Assembly: GCF_040253615.1 (NCBI RefSeq)
Contig: NZ_JBEJGY010000004.1
Coordinates: 5,146,001-5,210,000 of the forward strand
Direction: 5' to 3'
From: Streptomyces sp. Edi4
GTDB taxonomy: Bacteria > Actinomycetota > Actinomycetes > Streptomycetales > Streptomycetaceae
DNA: 64,000 nt
The notes below the pieces were generated by a model. The model was not told the origin of the DNA and ran no database searches. It worked only from the letters and a program-made list of their open reading frames with translations. Positions 18,369 to 27,217 of this stretch are shown piece after piece. Each line of letters starts with the position of its first letter. Within the stretch, counting starts at the first letter, position 1. A program made the translations under genes and the position numbers.

Positions 18369-19489
18369 AGAAGCTCACCTCCCGCATCGACAAGGAGAAG
18401 CTGCTCCTCGCGATCGCGGCGCCGCTGCTCGCGCTCGTCGCGGCCCTTGTCGTCACCGCCCTGATCATCCTCGCCACCGGCAGGAACCCGTTCCCGGCCT
18501 TCAACGACATGCTGTCGTACGGCTCGGCGAGCGACAGCCAGGTCTACATCCTCAACAAGGCGACGACGTACTACCTCGCGGGCATCGCGGTGGCCATCGG
18601 CTTCCGGATGAACCTCTTCAACATCGGTGTGGACGGCCAGTACCGCCTCGCGGCCTTCCTCGCCGCGGTGGTCGGCGGCGCGCTGAACCTGCCCGGCATC
18701 GTGCAGATCCCGGTCATCATCGTCGTCGCCATGCTGGTCGGCGCGATGTGGTCGGCGGTCGCGGGCGTCCTGAAGGTCACCCGGGGCGTCAGCGAGGTCA
18801 TCTCGACCATCATGCTGAACGCCATCGCGACCGCGATCATCGCCTATCTGCTCCAGCCCGACCGGCTCGGCCAGCTCGACCAGGCCGGCACCCTGGTCTC
18901 CACCAAGCCGCTGCCCAGCTCGTCGTGGTTCTTCACCCTGGACATGGGCCCGGCCGGACAGCTGTGGGGCTTCATCGTCGTCGCGGTCCTGGTCGGCGTG
19001 GCGTACTGGTTCACCCTCGGCCGTACCCGCTTCGGGTTCGACCTGCGGGCCGTGGGCCAGTCCGAGTCGGCCGCCGCCGCCAGCGGCGCCGACGTCAAGA
19101 AGATGATCGTCACCAGCATGATCATCTCGGGCGCCGTGGCCGGTCTCGTCGGCATGCCGACGCTGCTCAACGACAGCCACCAGTTCGACAACAGCTTCCC
19201 GCTCGGCCTCGGCTTCACGGGCATCGCCATCGCCCTGCTCGGCCGCAACCACCCGGTGGGCGTCGCGCTCGCCGCCCTGCTCTGGGGCTACCTGGAGCGC
19301 ACCACAGGACACTTCGAAGTGATCGGCTACGACAAGGAGATCCTCGGCGTGATCCAGGGCGTCATCGTCCTGTGCGTCGTGATCGCCTACGAACTCGTCC
19401 GCCGTTACGGCCTCAAGCGCCAGCAGCAGCGCGTCGGCGCCGAGCTCGCGGCCCAGGCCGCCAAGACCGAGACGGAGGTGACGGCATGA
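18365..19489 (+). CDS. nucleoside ABC transporter permease (NupP/YufP-type)
   Basis: A 374-aa membrane protein of the BPD_transp_2 class with about ten hydrophobic segments and NLFNIGVDGQYRLAAF, SEVISTIMLNAIA and LGLGFTGIAIALLGRNHP. It pairs with the next permease to form the channel for nucleosides. The ATG overlaps the ATPase stop (ATGA) and has GGGGGAGAGG upstream. It has an unusually long charged C-terminal tail after the last helix. Confidence 0.9.
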   Translation: MKKLTSRIDKEKLLLAIAAPLLALVAALVVTALIILATGRNPFPAFNDMLSYGSASDSQVYILNKATTYYLAGIAVAIGFRMNLFNIGVDGQYRLAAFLAAVVGGALNLPGIVQIPVIIVVAMLVGAMWSAVAGVLKVTRGVSEVISTIMLNAIATAIIAYLLQPDRLGQLDQAGTLVSTKPLPSSSWFFTLDMGPAGQLWGFIVVAVLVGVAYWFTLGRTRFGFDLRAVGQSESAAAASGADVKKMIVTSMIISGAVAGLVGMPTLLNDSHQFDNSFPLGLGFTGIAIALLGRNHPVGVALAALLWGYLERTTGHFEVIGYDKEILGVIQGVIVLCVVIAYELVRRYGLKRQQQRVGAELAAQAAKTETEVTA

Positions 19490-20775
19490 GCGTCACGACC
19501 GACACGACCACGACCCCACCGCCTCCGGCCGGGGTCAAGCGGGGCAACGCCACGCGCAAGTTCTCCCTCGCGCAGGTCCTGATGATCATCGCGGGCGCGC
19601 TGATCCTCGTCTCCGCCGTACGCGTCATCACCGGCGCCGAACAGCTCACCAGCGAGGGCCAGATCAGCGCCGCGCTCGGGCTCGCCGTGCCGATCGGGCT
19701 CGCGGGCCTGGCCGGCCTGTGGTCGGAGCGGGCCGGCGTGGTCAACATCGGCCTCGAAGGCATGATGATCCTCGGCACGTTCGGCGCCGGCTGGGTCGGC
19801 TGGCAGTCGAGCCCCTGGCTCGGCCTGCTCGCCGGTATCGGCTTCGGCGTCCTCGGCGGCCTGATCCACGCGGTCGCCACCATCACCTTCGGCGTCGACC
19901 ACATCGTCTCCGGTGTCGCGGTCAACCTGCTCGCGCTCGGCGTGACGCAGTACCTGGCCAAGCTGTTCTTCAACGGTGGCGAGGCCCAGGTCAAGGGCGG
20001 CAACCCCAAGCAGTCGCCGCCCGCCGACCCCCTGCCCAGCTTCAGCGTCCCGGGCCTGTCCTCGGGCCTGGAATCGATCCAGAACCGCCACTGGTTCCTG
20101 GTCTCCGATCTCGCCGGCATCATCGGCGGCCTGCTCACCGACGTCTCCTGGGTCACCGTCATCGCCGTCGCGCTGTTCGTCGGCACCTGGTGGCTGCTGT
20201 GGAAGACGGCCTTCGGCCTGCGTCTGCGCTCCTGCGGCGAGAACCCGATCGCGGCCGAATCCCTCGGCGTGAACGTGTACTCCTACAAGTACGCGGCGGT
20301 CGCCGTCTCCGGCGGCCTCGCCGGCCTCGGCGGCGCCTTCCTCGCCCTGGTCACCTCGCACATCTACCTGGAGAACCAGACCGGCGGCCGCGGCTACATC
20401 GGCCTCGCCGCGATGATCTTCGGCAACTGGCGGCCGGGCGGACTCGCCATGGGCGCGGGCCTGTTCGGCTTCTCCGACGCGCTCCAGCTGCGCAATGGCG
20501 GCCCCACGGTGCACGCCCTGCTGCTCCTGCTCGTCGTGCTGCTCGCGGCGCTGGCGGGCTGGAAGGCGTACAAGAAGGCCATGATCCAGGCCGCGATCAG
20601 CGCGGTGATGGCCGTGCTCATCCTGGTCTGGTACCTGGTCACCGACGACGTGCCCGGCGACTTCGTCGGCGCGACGCCCTACGTGGTGACGCTGCTGGTC
20701 CTCTCGCTCTCCGCCCAGCGCCTGCGGATGCCCAAGGCGGACGGCATGCGCTACCGGAAGGGCCAGGGCAAATGA
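19486..20775 (+). CDS. nucleoside ABC transporter permease (NupQ/YufQ-type)
   Basis: A 429-aa second permease. A Thr/Pro-rich cytoplasmic leader (about 30 residues) precedes the membrane domain with ERAGVVNIGLEGMMILG, a typical conserved loop, and GGRGYIGLAAMIFGNW. It is longer than usual because of an added region around residues 160-200 with a Lys/Gly-rich loop. Start and previous stop overlap as ATGA. It would form the heterodimeric nucleoside channel with the preceding gene. Confidence 0.9.
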   Translation: MSVTTDTTTTPPPPAGVKRGNATRKFSLAQVLMIIAGALILVSAVRVITGAEQLTSEGQISAALGLAVPIGLAGLAGLWSERAGVVNIGLEGMMILGTFGAGWVGWQSSPWLGLLAGIGFGVLGGLIHAVATITFGVDHIVSGVAVNLLALGVTQYLAKLFFNGGEAQVKGGNPKQSPPADPLPSFSVPGLSSGLESIQNRHWFLVSDLAGIIGGLLTDVSWVTVIAVALFVGTWWLLWKTAFGLRLRSCGENPIAAESLGVNVYSYKYAAVAVSGGLAGLGGAFLALVTSHIYLENQTGGRGYIGLAAMIFGNWRPGGLAMGAGLFGFSDALQLRNGGPTVHALLLLLVVLLAALAGWKAYKKAMIQAAISAVMAVLILVWYLVTDDVPGDFVGATPYVVTLLVLSLSAQRLRMPKADGMRYRKGQGK

Positions 20776-21164
20776 CGCCCACGCCCGACTGGGAGGCCCT
20801 GCGCACGGCCGCGCGCGAGGCCATGTCCCGCGCCTACGCGCCGTACTCGGGCTACCCGGTCGGCGCGGCGGCCCTGGTGGACGACGGGCGCACGGTCACC
20901 GGCTGCAACGTCGAGAACGCCTCGTACGGCATCGGCCTGTGCGCCGAGTGCGGGCTCGTCTCGGCGCTCCAGCTCTCCGGCGGCGGCCGCCTGACGCACT
21001 TCACCTGCGTCGACGGCCACGGCGACGTGCTGGTGCCGTGCGGCCGCTGCCGTCAGCTGCTCTTCGAATTCGGCGGCCCGGACCTCCTGTTGGAGACCCC
21101 GAAGGGTGTGCTCACGCTCGCCGAGATGCTGCCCCAGGCCTTCGGCCCGGACCACCTGAAGTAA
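20772..21164 (+). CDS. cdd: cytidine deaminase
   Basis: A 130-aa zinc enzyme converting cytidine and deoxycytidine to uridine and deoxyuridine. Active-site motifs are NVENASYG, CAECG (Cys ligand and catalytic Glu) and PCGRCRQ (two more Cys ligands). Length is normal for the small tetrameric class. The ATG overlaps the permease stop codon, so import and first catabolic step are coupled. A strong hairpin ends the operon. Confidence 0.95.
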   Translation: MTPTPDWEALRTAAREAMSRAYAPYSGYPVGAAALVDDGRTVTGCNVENASYGIGLCAECGLVSALQLSGGGRLTHFTCVDGHGDVLVPCGRCRQLLFEFGGPDLLLETPKGVLTLAEMLPQAFGPDHLK

Positions 21165-21168
21165 CCTC

Positions 21169-21199
21169 GCGGCCCCCGCACCACGCGTGCGGGGGCCGC
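21169..21199 (+). terminator. 12-bp stem terminator after cdd
   Basis: The inverted repeat GCGGCCCCCGCA / TGCGGGGGCCGC with a 7-nt loop begins 4 bp after the cdd stop codon and precedes the deoA operator. Confidence 0.8.
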
Positions 21200-21213
21200 A
21201 CTCTCAACTCCCC

Positions 21214-21227
21214 TCTATGCGCGTAGA
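21214..21227. promoter_or_regulatory. nucleoside-regulon palindrome upstream of deoA
   Basis: TCTATGCGCGTAGA has the full outer arms of the recurrent palindrome, with one change in the left core. TAGAGT at 21224-21229 could be the -10 hexamer, so the site overlaps it. The start of deoA is 78 nt downstream. The leader also carries several GTAC/GTACGT-like repeats. Confidence 0.75.
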
Positions 21228-21304
21228 GTCGCGTAGGTACCCATGTGTGCGGACGTACCAACGTGTGTGTACGTACCCACCTGCACCAAGCCGGAAGGAA
21301 TGCC

Positions 21305-22582
<1,278 letters not shown>

Positions 22583-22615
22583 CCTGCGCGTTTGGGCTGA
22601 CGCCCTCGTATGGGT

Positions 22616-22649
22616 GAACGGGACCGGTGGACCATCGCCGGTCCCGTTC
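22616..22649 (+). terminator. 12-bp stem terminator after deoA
   Basis: GAACGGGACCGG and its exact complement CCGGTCCCGTTC with a 10-nt loop, 33 bp after the deoA stop. The right arm starts the segment duplicated upstream of the second Uma2-like frame. Confidence 0.75.
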
Positions 22650-22691
22650 GGCATGCTGGACTGCGTGACGAACCGACGTAGGGAGACCGCC

Positions 22692-23279
22692 ATGAGCGCA
22701 CTCACGGTTGGCCACGACCCCGGCCAGGGTTGGGACGACGTCGTCCGCCTCTGGGAGGGGACGGACTGGCCCGAGGGCTGCAAGGTGGAGATCATCGAGG
22801 GGATCGTCACCGTGTCACCACCGCCGTCCAATGCCCACAACGACATCGCCGACAGTGTTCAGCGGCGCTTGTACGGGGCCATCCCCGAAGACTGGGGGAT
22901 CTATCAGACGCTGGGAGCGGCAGTGCCCTCCCGCAGCAGTCTGTACATCCCCGACCTCGCCGTGGTGCCGAAGGGCCTCTTGCACGAAGGGTCCGGCAGC
23001 TACATCTCGGCGGCCGCAGCCGAGTTGGTCGTGGAGATCACCTCGAAGGCCAACGCGGTCCACGACCGCGTGACGAAGGCGGCGGGCTATGCCTCCGCGG
23101 GCGTTCCGCTCTACCTCCTCATCGACCGCTGGGCTCCGGCCGGCCCCATGACCACGCTCTATGGCGAGCCGAAGGGCGATGTCTACCGGGTTCTGGAGAC
23201 GGTCAAGTTCGGTGAGGTGATCCGGCTGCCCGCGCCGTTCGGACCGGGGCTGGACACGGGGGCTTTTCCTGTCGACTAG
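22692..23279 (+). CDS. Uma2-family (DUF820) putative nuclease-fold protein
   Basis: A 195-aa protein typical of the large Streptomyces Uma2 family, which has a PD-(D/E)XK restriction-endonuclease-like fold. It shows KVEIIEGIVTVSPPPSNAHN near the start, then YIPDLAVVPKG with the acidic catalytic-type Asp, ELVVEITSKANAVHDR with Glu and Lys of the E-x-K pair, and LYLLIDRW. Physiological function is unknown. ATG at 22692 with GGGAGA upstream. A shortened copy follows directly. Confidence 0.8.
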   Translation: MSALTVGHDPGQGWDDVVRLWEGTDWPEGCKVEIIEGIVTVSPPPSNAHNDIADSVQRRLYGAIPEDWGIYQTLGAAVPSRSSLYIPDLAVVPKGLLHEGSGSYISAAAAELVVEITSKANAVHDRVTKAAGYASAGVPLYLLIDRWAPAGPMTTLYGEPKGDVYRVLETVKFGEVIRLPAPFGPGLDTGAFPVD

Positions 23280-23284
23280 GAGCC

Positions 23285-23322
23285 GGTCCCAGCAGGACCG
23301 GGGCCACGGCCCTGCTGGGACC
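23285..23322 (+). terminator. 11-bp stem hairpin after Uma2 gene
   Basis: GGTCCCAGCAG and its complement CTGCTGGGACC with a 16-nt GC-rich loop, just after the Uma2 stop codon. Confidence 0.65.
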
Positions 23323-23346
23323 GCGACGCACTGTGAGGCCACGTCC

Positions 23347-23424
23347 GGGTGAACGAGATCGTGCACCCGTCATCGTCCCGTTCGGCGTGCTGGACTGCGT
23401 GTTGAACCGACGTAGGGGGCCGCC
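23347..23424 (+). repeat. second copy of the 5' region of the Uma2 gene
   Basis: About 78 bp here repeat, with scattered changes, the segment 22613-22691 that precedes the intact Uma2 gene. The most similar part is GTCCCGTTCGGC(A/G)TGCTGGACTGCGTG followed by AACCGACGTAGGG. It indicates a tandem duplication of gene plus upstream region; the hairpin present in copy one is degenerate in copy two. Confidence 0.8.
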
Positions 23425-23748
23425 GTGGGCGCGATTGCCGTCGATCACTCGGGGAGTGGCGATGAGTGGGACGACGTCCTCCGGACCTGGGAGGGGACGG
23501 ACGCACCCGAGGGCCGGAAGGTGGAGATCCTTGACGGGGTGATCACCGTGGCGCCCATGCCGTCCGGGGGACACGTCGACGCCGTGCTCCTCGACCCCTG
23601 GCACTCGGACAGGCCGGCCCCGACGCTCTACCGCGCGCCCGAACACGGCACCTACCGGGTCCTCGACATCGTCGAGTACGGCGCGAAGCTGACGCTTCCA
23701 GCACCCTTCGACCTGGAAGTCGACACCGGGGAATTCCCGGTCCTCTAG
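23425..23748 (+). pseudogene. internally deleted Uma2-family copy
   Basis: A 107-codon frame starting GTG. Its first ~50 residues (DEWDDVLRTWEGTDAPEGRKVEILDGVITVAPMPSGGHVD) and last ~40 residues (YRVLDIVEYGAKLTLPAPFDLEVDTGEFPV) match the start and end of the upstream Uma2 protein. The catalytic middle, about 85 residues including the acidic and E-x-K motifs, is gone. The frame is intact, so a short protein could be made, but not an active nuclease fold. It is best read as the decaying product of a tandem duplication. Confidence 0.78.
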
Positions 23749-23778
23749 GCGGGGCGGGCCGCTCGCTCCGGCCTACCG

Positions 23779-24105
23779 ATGACTTCCGCGACCCGCCGGG
23801 GTCTCATCGGTGTGGAACCCATCGATCCCCCGGAGCGGCCCGCCGTCCTCAGCGTGCCCGACCCCCTCACCTTCGCCGACGTACCCCTCCTGTGCGAGCG
23901 GCTGCGTGGGCTGTACGGGGCCGGGGCGCGGGAGGTGGTGTGCGACTTCGGCGCGGTGACCCGGGCCGACCTGGCCGTGGTCGAGGCCGTGGCCCGGCTG
24001 CGGCTCACGGCTCGGCGGGCCGGGGGACGGGTGGTGCTGCGCAACGCGGGGGCGGGGTTGGTGGCGCTGCTCGATCTGGCGGGGCTGGGGCTGGACTCCC
24101 CGTAA
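23779..24105 (+). CDS. STAS-domain protein (anti-sigma-factor antagonist-like)
   Basis: A 108-aa single-domain protein with the STAS fold pattern: beta strand PAVLSVPDPLTF, helix VPLLCERLRGLY, strand REVVCDFGAV followed by TRADLAVVEAVARL, and RVVLRNAGAGLVALLDLAGL. The usual phosphorylatable Ser/Thr of SpoIIAA is not clear: a Thr-Arg-Ala-Asp stretch stands at the loop. Genus members often work in sigma-factor or phosphate-relay switches. No kinase lies nearby. The start lacks a clear ribosome site. Confidence 0.65.
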   Translation: MTSATRRGLIGVEPIDPPERPAVLSVPDPLTFADVPLLCERLRGLYGAGAREVVCDFGAVTRADLAVVEAVARLRLTARRAGGRVVLRNAGAGLVALLDLAGLGLDSP

Positions 24106-24215
24106 CACCCGGGCCGCACGCGGCCGAACGTCCCGGTGCGGGGCCCGGTGGACGTCCCGACACGGGGTCCGGCGAGCGGACGGCCGACGTGCGATGACGG
24201 CCTTCCTCGTCAATG

Positions 24216-24635
24216 TCAATGAATGTCGTGGTCGGGGTGCGTCCGGTCGTACGCCTGCCTGGCTTCGGCGATGGCGCCCCGGTGGGCCAGAGACCAGTCG
24301 GCGAGTGCCTTGACCAGGTGGGTCAGGCCGGCTCCGGTCTCGGTGAGCCGGTAGTCGACCTGCGCCGGGACGGTCGGATACACGGTGCGCAGTACGAGGC
24401 CGTCACGTTCGAGTCTGCGGACGGTGAGGGTGAGCATGCGCTGGGAGATGCCGTCGACGGCGCGTTGCAGTTCGCGGAACCGGCGCGGCCCGCCCGCGAG
24501 TTCGACGATCACCAGCACCGACCATTTGTCGCCGATGCGGTCCAGGACGTCCCGGATCCCGCAGTCGGGGTGGTCTTCGCGGCCACAGGGGCCAAGGGCG
24601 GCAGGAGTGGTTACCCCGGTGTGCGTGGCTGACAT
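24216..24635 (-). CDS. HxlR-family transcriptional regulator
   Basis: A 139-aa winged-helix regulator. It shows [54 protein letters not shown] and DYRLTETG, all typical of HxlR/YtfH. Cys residues near the N-terminus (about 17 and 25) could sense quinones or electrophiles, as in related regulators. The start at 24635 has AGAAGG. It is divergent from a QorB-like reductase 87 bp away, the same arrangement as E. coli ytfH-ytfG, so it probably controls that gene. Confidence 0.88.
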   Translation of the reverse strand: MSATHTGVTTPAALGPCGREDHPDCGIRDVLDRIGDKWSVLVIVELAGGPRRFRELQRAVDGISQRMLTLTVRRLERDGLVLRTVYPTVPAQVDYRLTETGAGLTHLVKALADWSLAHRGAIAEARQAYDRTHPDHDIH

Positions 24636-24722
24636 CAAAGTGCCTTCTTGTGGCGGGTGGGCGTGCGATGAAGGATCAAGCGTAGTTACTGATGAGAACC
24701 ACGACGGAAGACTGCGAATCAC

Positions 24723-25544
24723 ATGATCTTGGTGACGGGCGCAAACGGGAACCTCGGCGCGGCCACCCTCGCGGCGCTGCGTGCGGGCGGCGCCACCGCC
24801 ACGGGCGGCAGCCGCACGCCGGGCGAGGGAACGCGGCACCTCGACTTCGACGATCCGGCGAGCCTCGATCTCACCGGGGTGTCGACCCTGGTGCTGATTT
24901 CCGCCGGTTACGGCGAGGACGATCAGGTCGTCGGCCGGCACACGGCTGTCCTGGACGCCGCCGTCCGTGACGGCGTGCGCCACGTCGTGTACACGAGCCT
25001 GACCACGGCCGGCGACCACCTCGGATTCGCCCTGGCACACCGGGCCACCGAGCGCCTGGTGCGGTCGAGCGGCCTGCCGTGGACGATCCTGCGCAACGGC
25101 CTGTACGCCGAGCTCTTCGGCGGCCTGCTGATGTGGGCCGGTGACGCGGTGGAATCCCCGTTCGCAGAGGGCGCTCTGGCGGCGGTCGCGCGGGAAGACC
25201 TCGCCGATGCCGCGGCGAACGTGGCGGCGGATCCGGCGCGGCACGACGGCATGGTCTACGACCTCGTCGGCACGCCGATCACGGCGGGGCAGGTGGCGGA
25301 CGAACTCGGCGTCCCGCACCACACCATCGGCCTGGGCGAGTACCGCCGAAGGCTTCTCGATGAGACGCCGGGGCTCCTGCCGTTCCAGCCCCCCATGCTC
25401 GCGTCGATCGCCACGGGCATCCGCCACGGCTTCCTGAACGGCACCACTCCCGACCTCGCGCATCTTCTCGGCCGCCCGGCCCGCGACCCGTTGACCACGG
25501 CGGTCGCCGTCGCGTCCGCCACACGGGCAGAGGCAAGCCTCTAG
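24723..25544 (+). CDS. QorB-like NAD(P)-binding reductase (NmrA/SDR type)
   Basis: A 273-aa Rossmann protein starting [23 protein letters not shown] (dinucleotide-binding GxxGxxG), with [23 protein letters not shown] and a C-terminal [17 protein letters not shown]. It resembles E. coli YtfG/QorB, an NADPH:quinone oxidoreductase. The catalytic Tyr-x3-Lys of classic SDRs is not seen, as usual in this group. Its divergence from an HxlR regulator suggests induction by electrophiles. A hairpin follows at 25585. Confidence 0.85.
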   Translation: MILVTGANGNLGAATLAALRAGGATATGGSRTPGEGTRHLDFDDPASLDLTGVSTLVLISAGYGEDDQVVGRHTAVLDAAVRDGVRHVVYTSLTTAGDHLGFALAHRATERLVRSSGLPWTILRNGLYAELFGGLLMWAGDAVESPFAEGALAAVAREDLADAAANVAADPARHDGMVYDLVGTPITAGQVADELGVPHHTIGLGEYRRRLLDETPGLLPFQPPMLASIATGIRHGFLNGTTPDLAHLLGRPARDPLTTAVAVASATRAEASL

Positions 25545-25584
25545 CACCGCACCCCGTGCTGATCAGTGAACTCCCCGTACGGGT

Positions 25585-25618
25585 GGGACGCAGGTCGAAC
25601 GGCGGAAACCTGCGTCCC
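25585..25618 (+). terminator. 11-bp stem terminator after qorB-like gene
   Basis: GGGACGCAGGT and its exact complement ACCTGCGTCCC with a 12-nt loop, 40 bp after the reductase stop codon. Confidence 0.75.
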
Positions 25619-25644
25619 ATGTCGCCGCACGGTTGGCCTCCTCC

Positions 25645-25965
25645 ATGCACGGTGGGTACCGCCCGCCGGTCAACGCTCCGGCCCTGCGGGGCGATCCGGC
25701 GCGGCTGAACGTATTCCGTTCCCTGCTGCTGGCCCGGCTCGGTGATGAGCCAGGGGCGGTCGCCGCACAGGACGCGGTCCGCGCGGAGCTCCCCCCGGCT
25801 CTGCCACGCTCCGCCACGCATCTGGATATGCACCGGGGCTTGATGCTGGCGCGTGCCGGAGACCGGCAGGGAGGCGCCGCTTACGCGCTGGCGGCCATGG
25901 ACGCATTGCTGCCCGAGAAGCACAGCCTCACTTTGCGCATGCTCATGCGTGAGATCCAGGGGTGA
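25645..25965 (+). pseudogene. C-terminal remnant of an XRE/TPR-type regulator
   Basis: A frame of about 106 codons. It contains LRGDPARLNVFRSLLLARLGDEPGAV, a short TPR-like helix pair, and an ending DALLPEKHSLTLRMLMREI that resembles the C-terminal tail of Streptomyces helix-turn-helix/TPR regulators. No DNA-binding domain or further TPR units precede it; the reductase terminator lies directly upstream. I read it as the residue of a deleted regulator, though a free short protein cannot be excluded. Confidence 0.55.
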
Positions 25966-25984
25966 GGGGAGGCCCGCCATCCCA

Positions 25985-26003
25985 CCCCGCCGAAGTGGCG
26001 GGG
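25985..26003. terminator. short hairpin after the regulator remnant
   Basis: CCCCGCC-GAAGT-GGCGGGG, a 7-bp stem 19 bp after the remnant's stop codon. The 140 bp that follow, up to the zinc-finger-like gene, hold nothing I can assign. Confidence 0.4.
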
Positions 26004-26146
26004 CGCGTCGATGGCAGACGGCCATCGCCGACCGGAAGTCGGTTGAACTGCTCGGCACTGGCTGCCCAGTCCTTGTGGCGGGAGCTCGCCACCACGGTGG
26101 GTGCGGGGCTCCCGCGCCGGGATGATTCGGTGTTCGGCGTGCCGTA

Positions 26147-26356
26147 CTACGGAACCCTAGGCCGGGTCTCGCCGGCCTTGACGCACCGAAGGTGCCAATG
26201 GGCGATACGACGCGTTCCGTCCCCGTGAGCGCGCGTCCCTCGCTGGGCGGGCAGGTCCAAGGGGATGGGTTCGCGACAGGCCGGGCACGTTTCGCGCCTC
26301 GCGGTGTAGGTCACGTACTCGAACCGGACTGTCTCGGTGCCGGACACGCCTTCCAT
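26147..26356 (-). CDS. small zinc-ribbon-like protein
   Basis: A 69-aa protein with a likely metal site: CPAC near the middle and HWHLRC near the end (Cys-x2-Cys ... His-x2/3-Cys). It has an excellent AAGGAGGG ribosome site before the ATG at 26356, so it is probably real. No named family is recognised. It is in the same direction as two other small genes upstream and may belong to the same mobile-element-like or conjugation-associated gene pool common in Streptomyces. Confidence 0.6.
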   Translation of the reverse strand: MEGVSGTETVRFEYVTYTARRETCPACREPIPLDLPAQRGTRAHGDGTRRIAHWHLRCVKAGETRPRVP

Positions 26357-26509
26357 GCCAGTTGACCCTCCTTTTTTACTTCGCTTTCGCTTCGTTTGCC
26401 ACGCGGTGGGCCTCCCGCGTGGGCGGTGCGCCACTGTCCGGTGAGCAACGCGCCGACCGTGCCCGCCAGTTCGGCCCCCTTGCGACCGGTACTGGACGCG
26501 GTCTGGGGG

Positions 26510-26839
26510 TTACTCAATGCTTCGGGTGTCGGCCCGCGCGTCCTCGGCGGCGCCGCCGAGGTGCCTGTATTCCAAGGCGTTGGCCTGGGCCCGTCGTTCC
26601 TGTTCGGCCCGGTCGGCCAGGACCACGACGGCCGTGTCCTGGACCGTGCGGGTGAAGACGGCGTGGCCGGTGTTCGCCGTGTGCTGCCGCATGGCCTGGC
26701 TCGCCTTGTCGACCTGGTCCGTCGGAAGGACCACGAAGTGGCAGGCCCCCTTCACGCACGTAGCCGAGATGCTGAAGGGTCCGTCCGGGTGGGCCATGAC
26801 GCGGTAGCGCACGAACCGTGCGGCGCTCCTGATGCTCAT
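26510..26839 (-). CDS. small conserved Streptomyces protein, DUF7848-like
   Basis: A 109-aa protein: RFVRYRVMAHPDGPFSI, then a Cys-containing stretch (ATCVKGACHF), then QAMRQHTANTGHAVFTRTVQDTAVV. The pattern 'RxHTxxTGHxxFxR' followed by a hydrophobic strand resembles the many small Streptomyces proteins grouped as DUF7848. Function unknown. Its ATG overlaps the stop of the upstream small gene (ATGA), so the two are co-translated. Confidence 0.6.
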   Translation of the reverse strand: MSIRSAARFVRYRVMAHPDGPFSISATCVKGACHFVVLPTDQVDKASQAMRQHTANTGHAVFTRTVQDTAVVVLADRAEQERRAQANALEYRHLGGAAEDARADTRSIE

Positions 26840-27087
26840 CGGTTCCGTCGCCCCTGGACGGGAGTGTCGAGGACGTGTGCCTGGACGAGTTCGGTGGCCG
26901 AGGGGTGGCGCAGGGCCTCGGGCCGGGTGGTCCACTCCACTCCGCCACCCGGCGGCCGAAGGTACACGCTCCCCTCGAAGCGTTCCTGTACGACGCCGAT
27001 TCTGTTGTCGTTCGCCGTGTCCACCGCGTATTCGGCGGTGCTTTCGGTGGCGTCCTCGGCCCGGTGCATGGTGCTGTCCACGTCCAT
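26836..27087 (-). CDS. small hypothetical protein
   Basis: An 83-aa acidic N-terminal half (DVDSTMHRAEDATESTAEYAVDTAND) followed by a strand-rich stretch (RIGVVQERFEGSVYLRPPGGGVEW) and LRHPSATELVQAHV. It has a strong AGGAAGGAACC ribosome site and is translationally coupled to the next small gene. I recognise no family. It is divergent from the TPR regulator at 27218, with an AT-rich promoter patch between them, so that regulator may control it. Confidence 0.6.
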   Translation of the reverse strand: MDVDSTMHRAEDATESTAEYAVDTANDNRIGVVQERFEGSVYLRPPGGGVEWTTRPEALRHPSATELVQAHVLDTPVQGRRNR

Positions 27088-27217
27088 GGCGCGGTTCCTT
27101 CCTCGGTGGTCTCTCCTGTCTCTAAGCAACCGCATGACCACGCTCAGCGGTACCGTGGATGCGGCGCGGCGGATTTATAACGTTTAAATCGCTTACTGGC
27201 GAGGGGAGTTGGCGACG
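27088..27217. promoter_or_regulatory. AT-rich divergent promoter patch
   Basis: The 130-bp gap between the small-gene operon and the TPR regulator contains TTTATAACGTTTAAATC at about 27174-27190. This is one of the most AT-rich stretches in the window and includes a palindromic AACGTT. It is a likely promoter or operator for one or both directions. Confidence 0.45.

Noticed and set aside
25962-26228. 88-codon GTG frame after the regulator remnant
   Set aside because: Runs through a hairpin and into the zinc-ribbon-like gene on the other strand; no recognisable domain.
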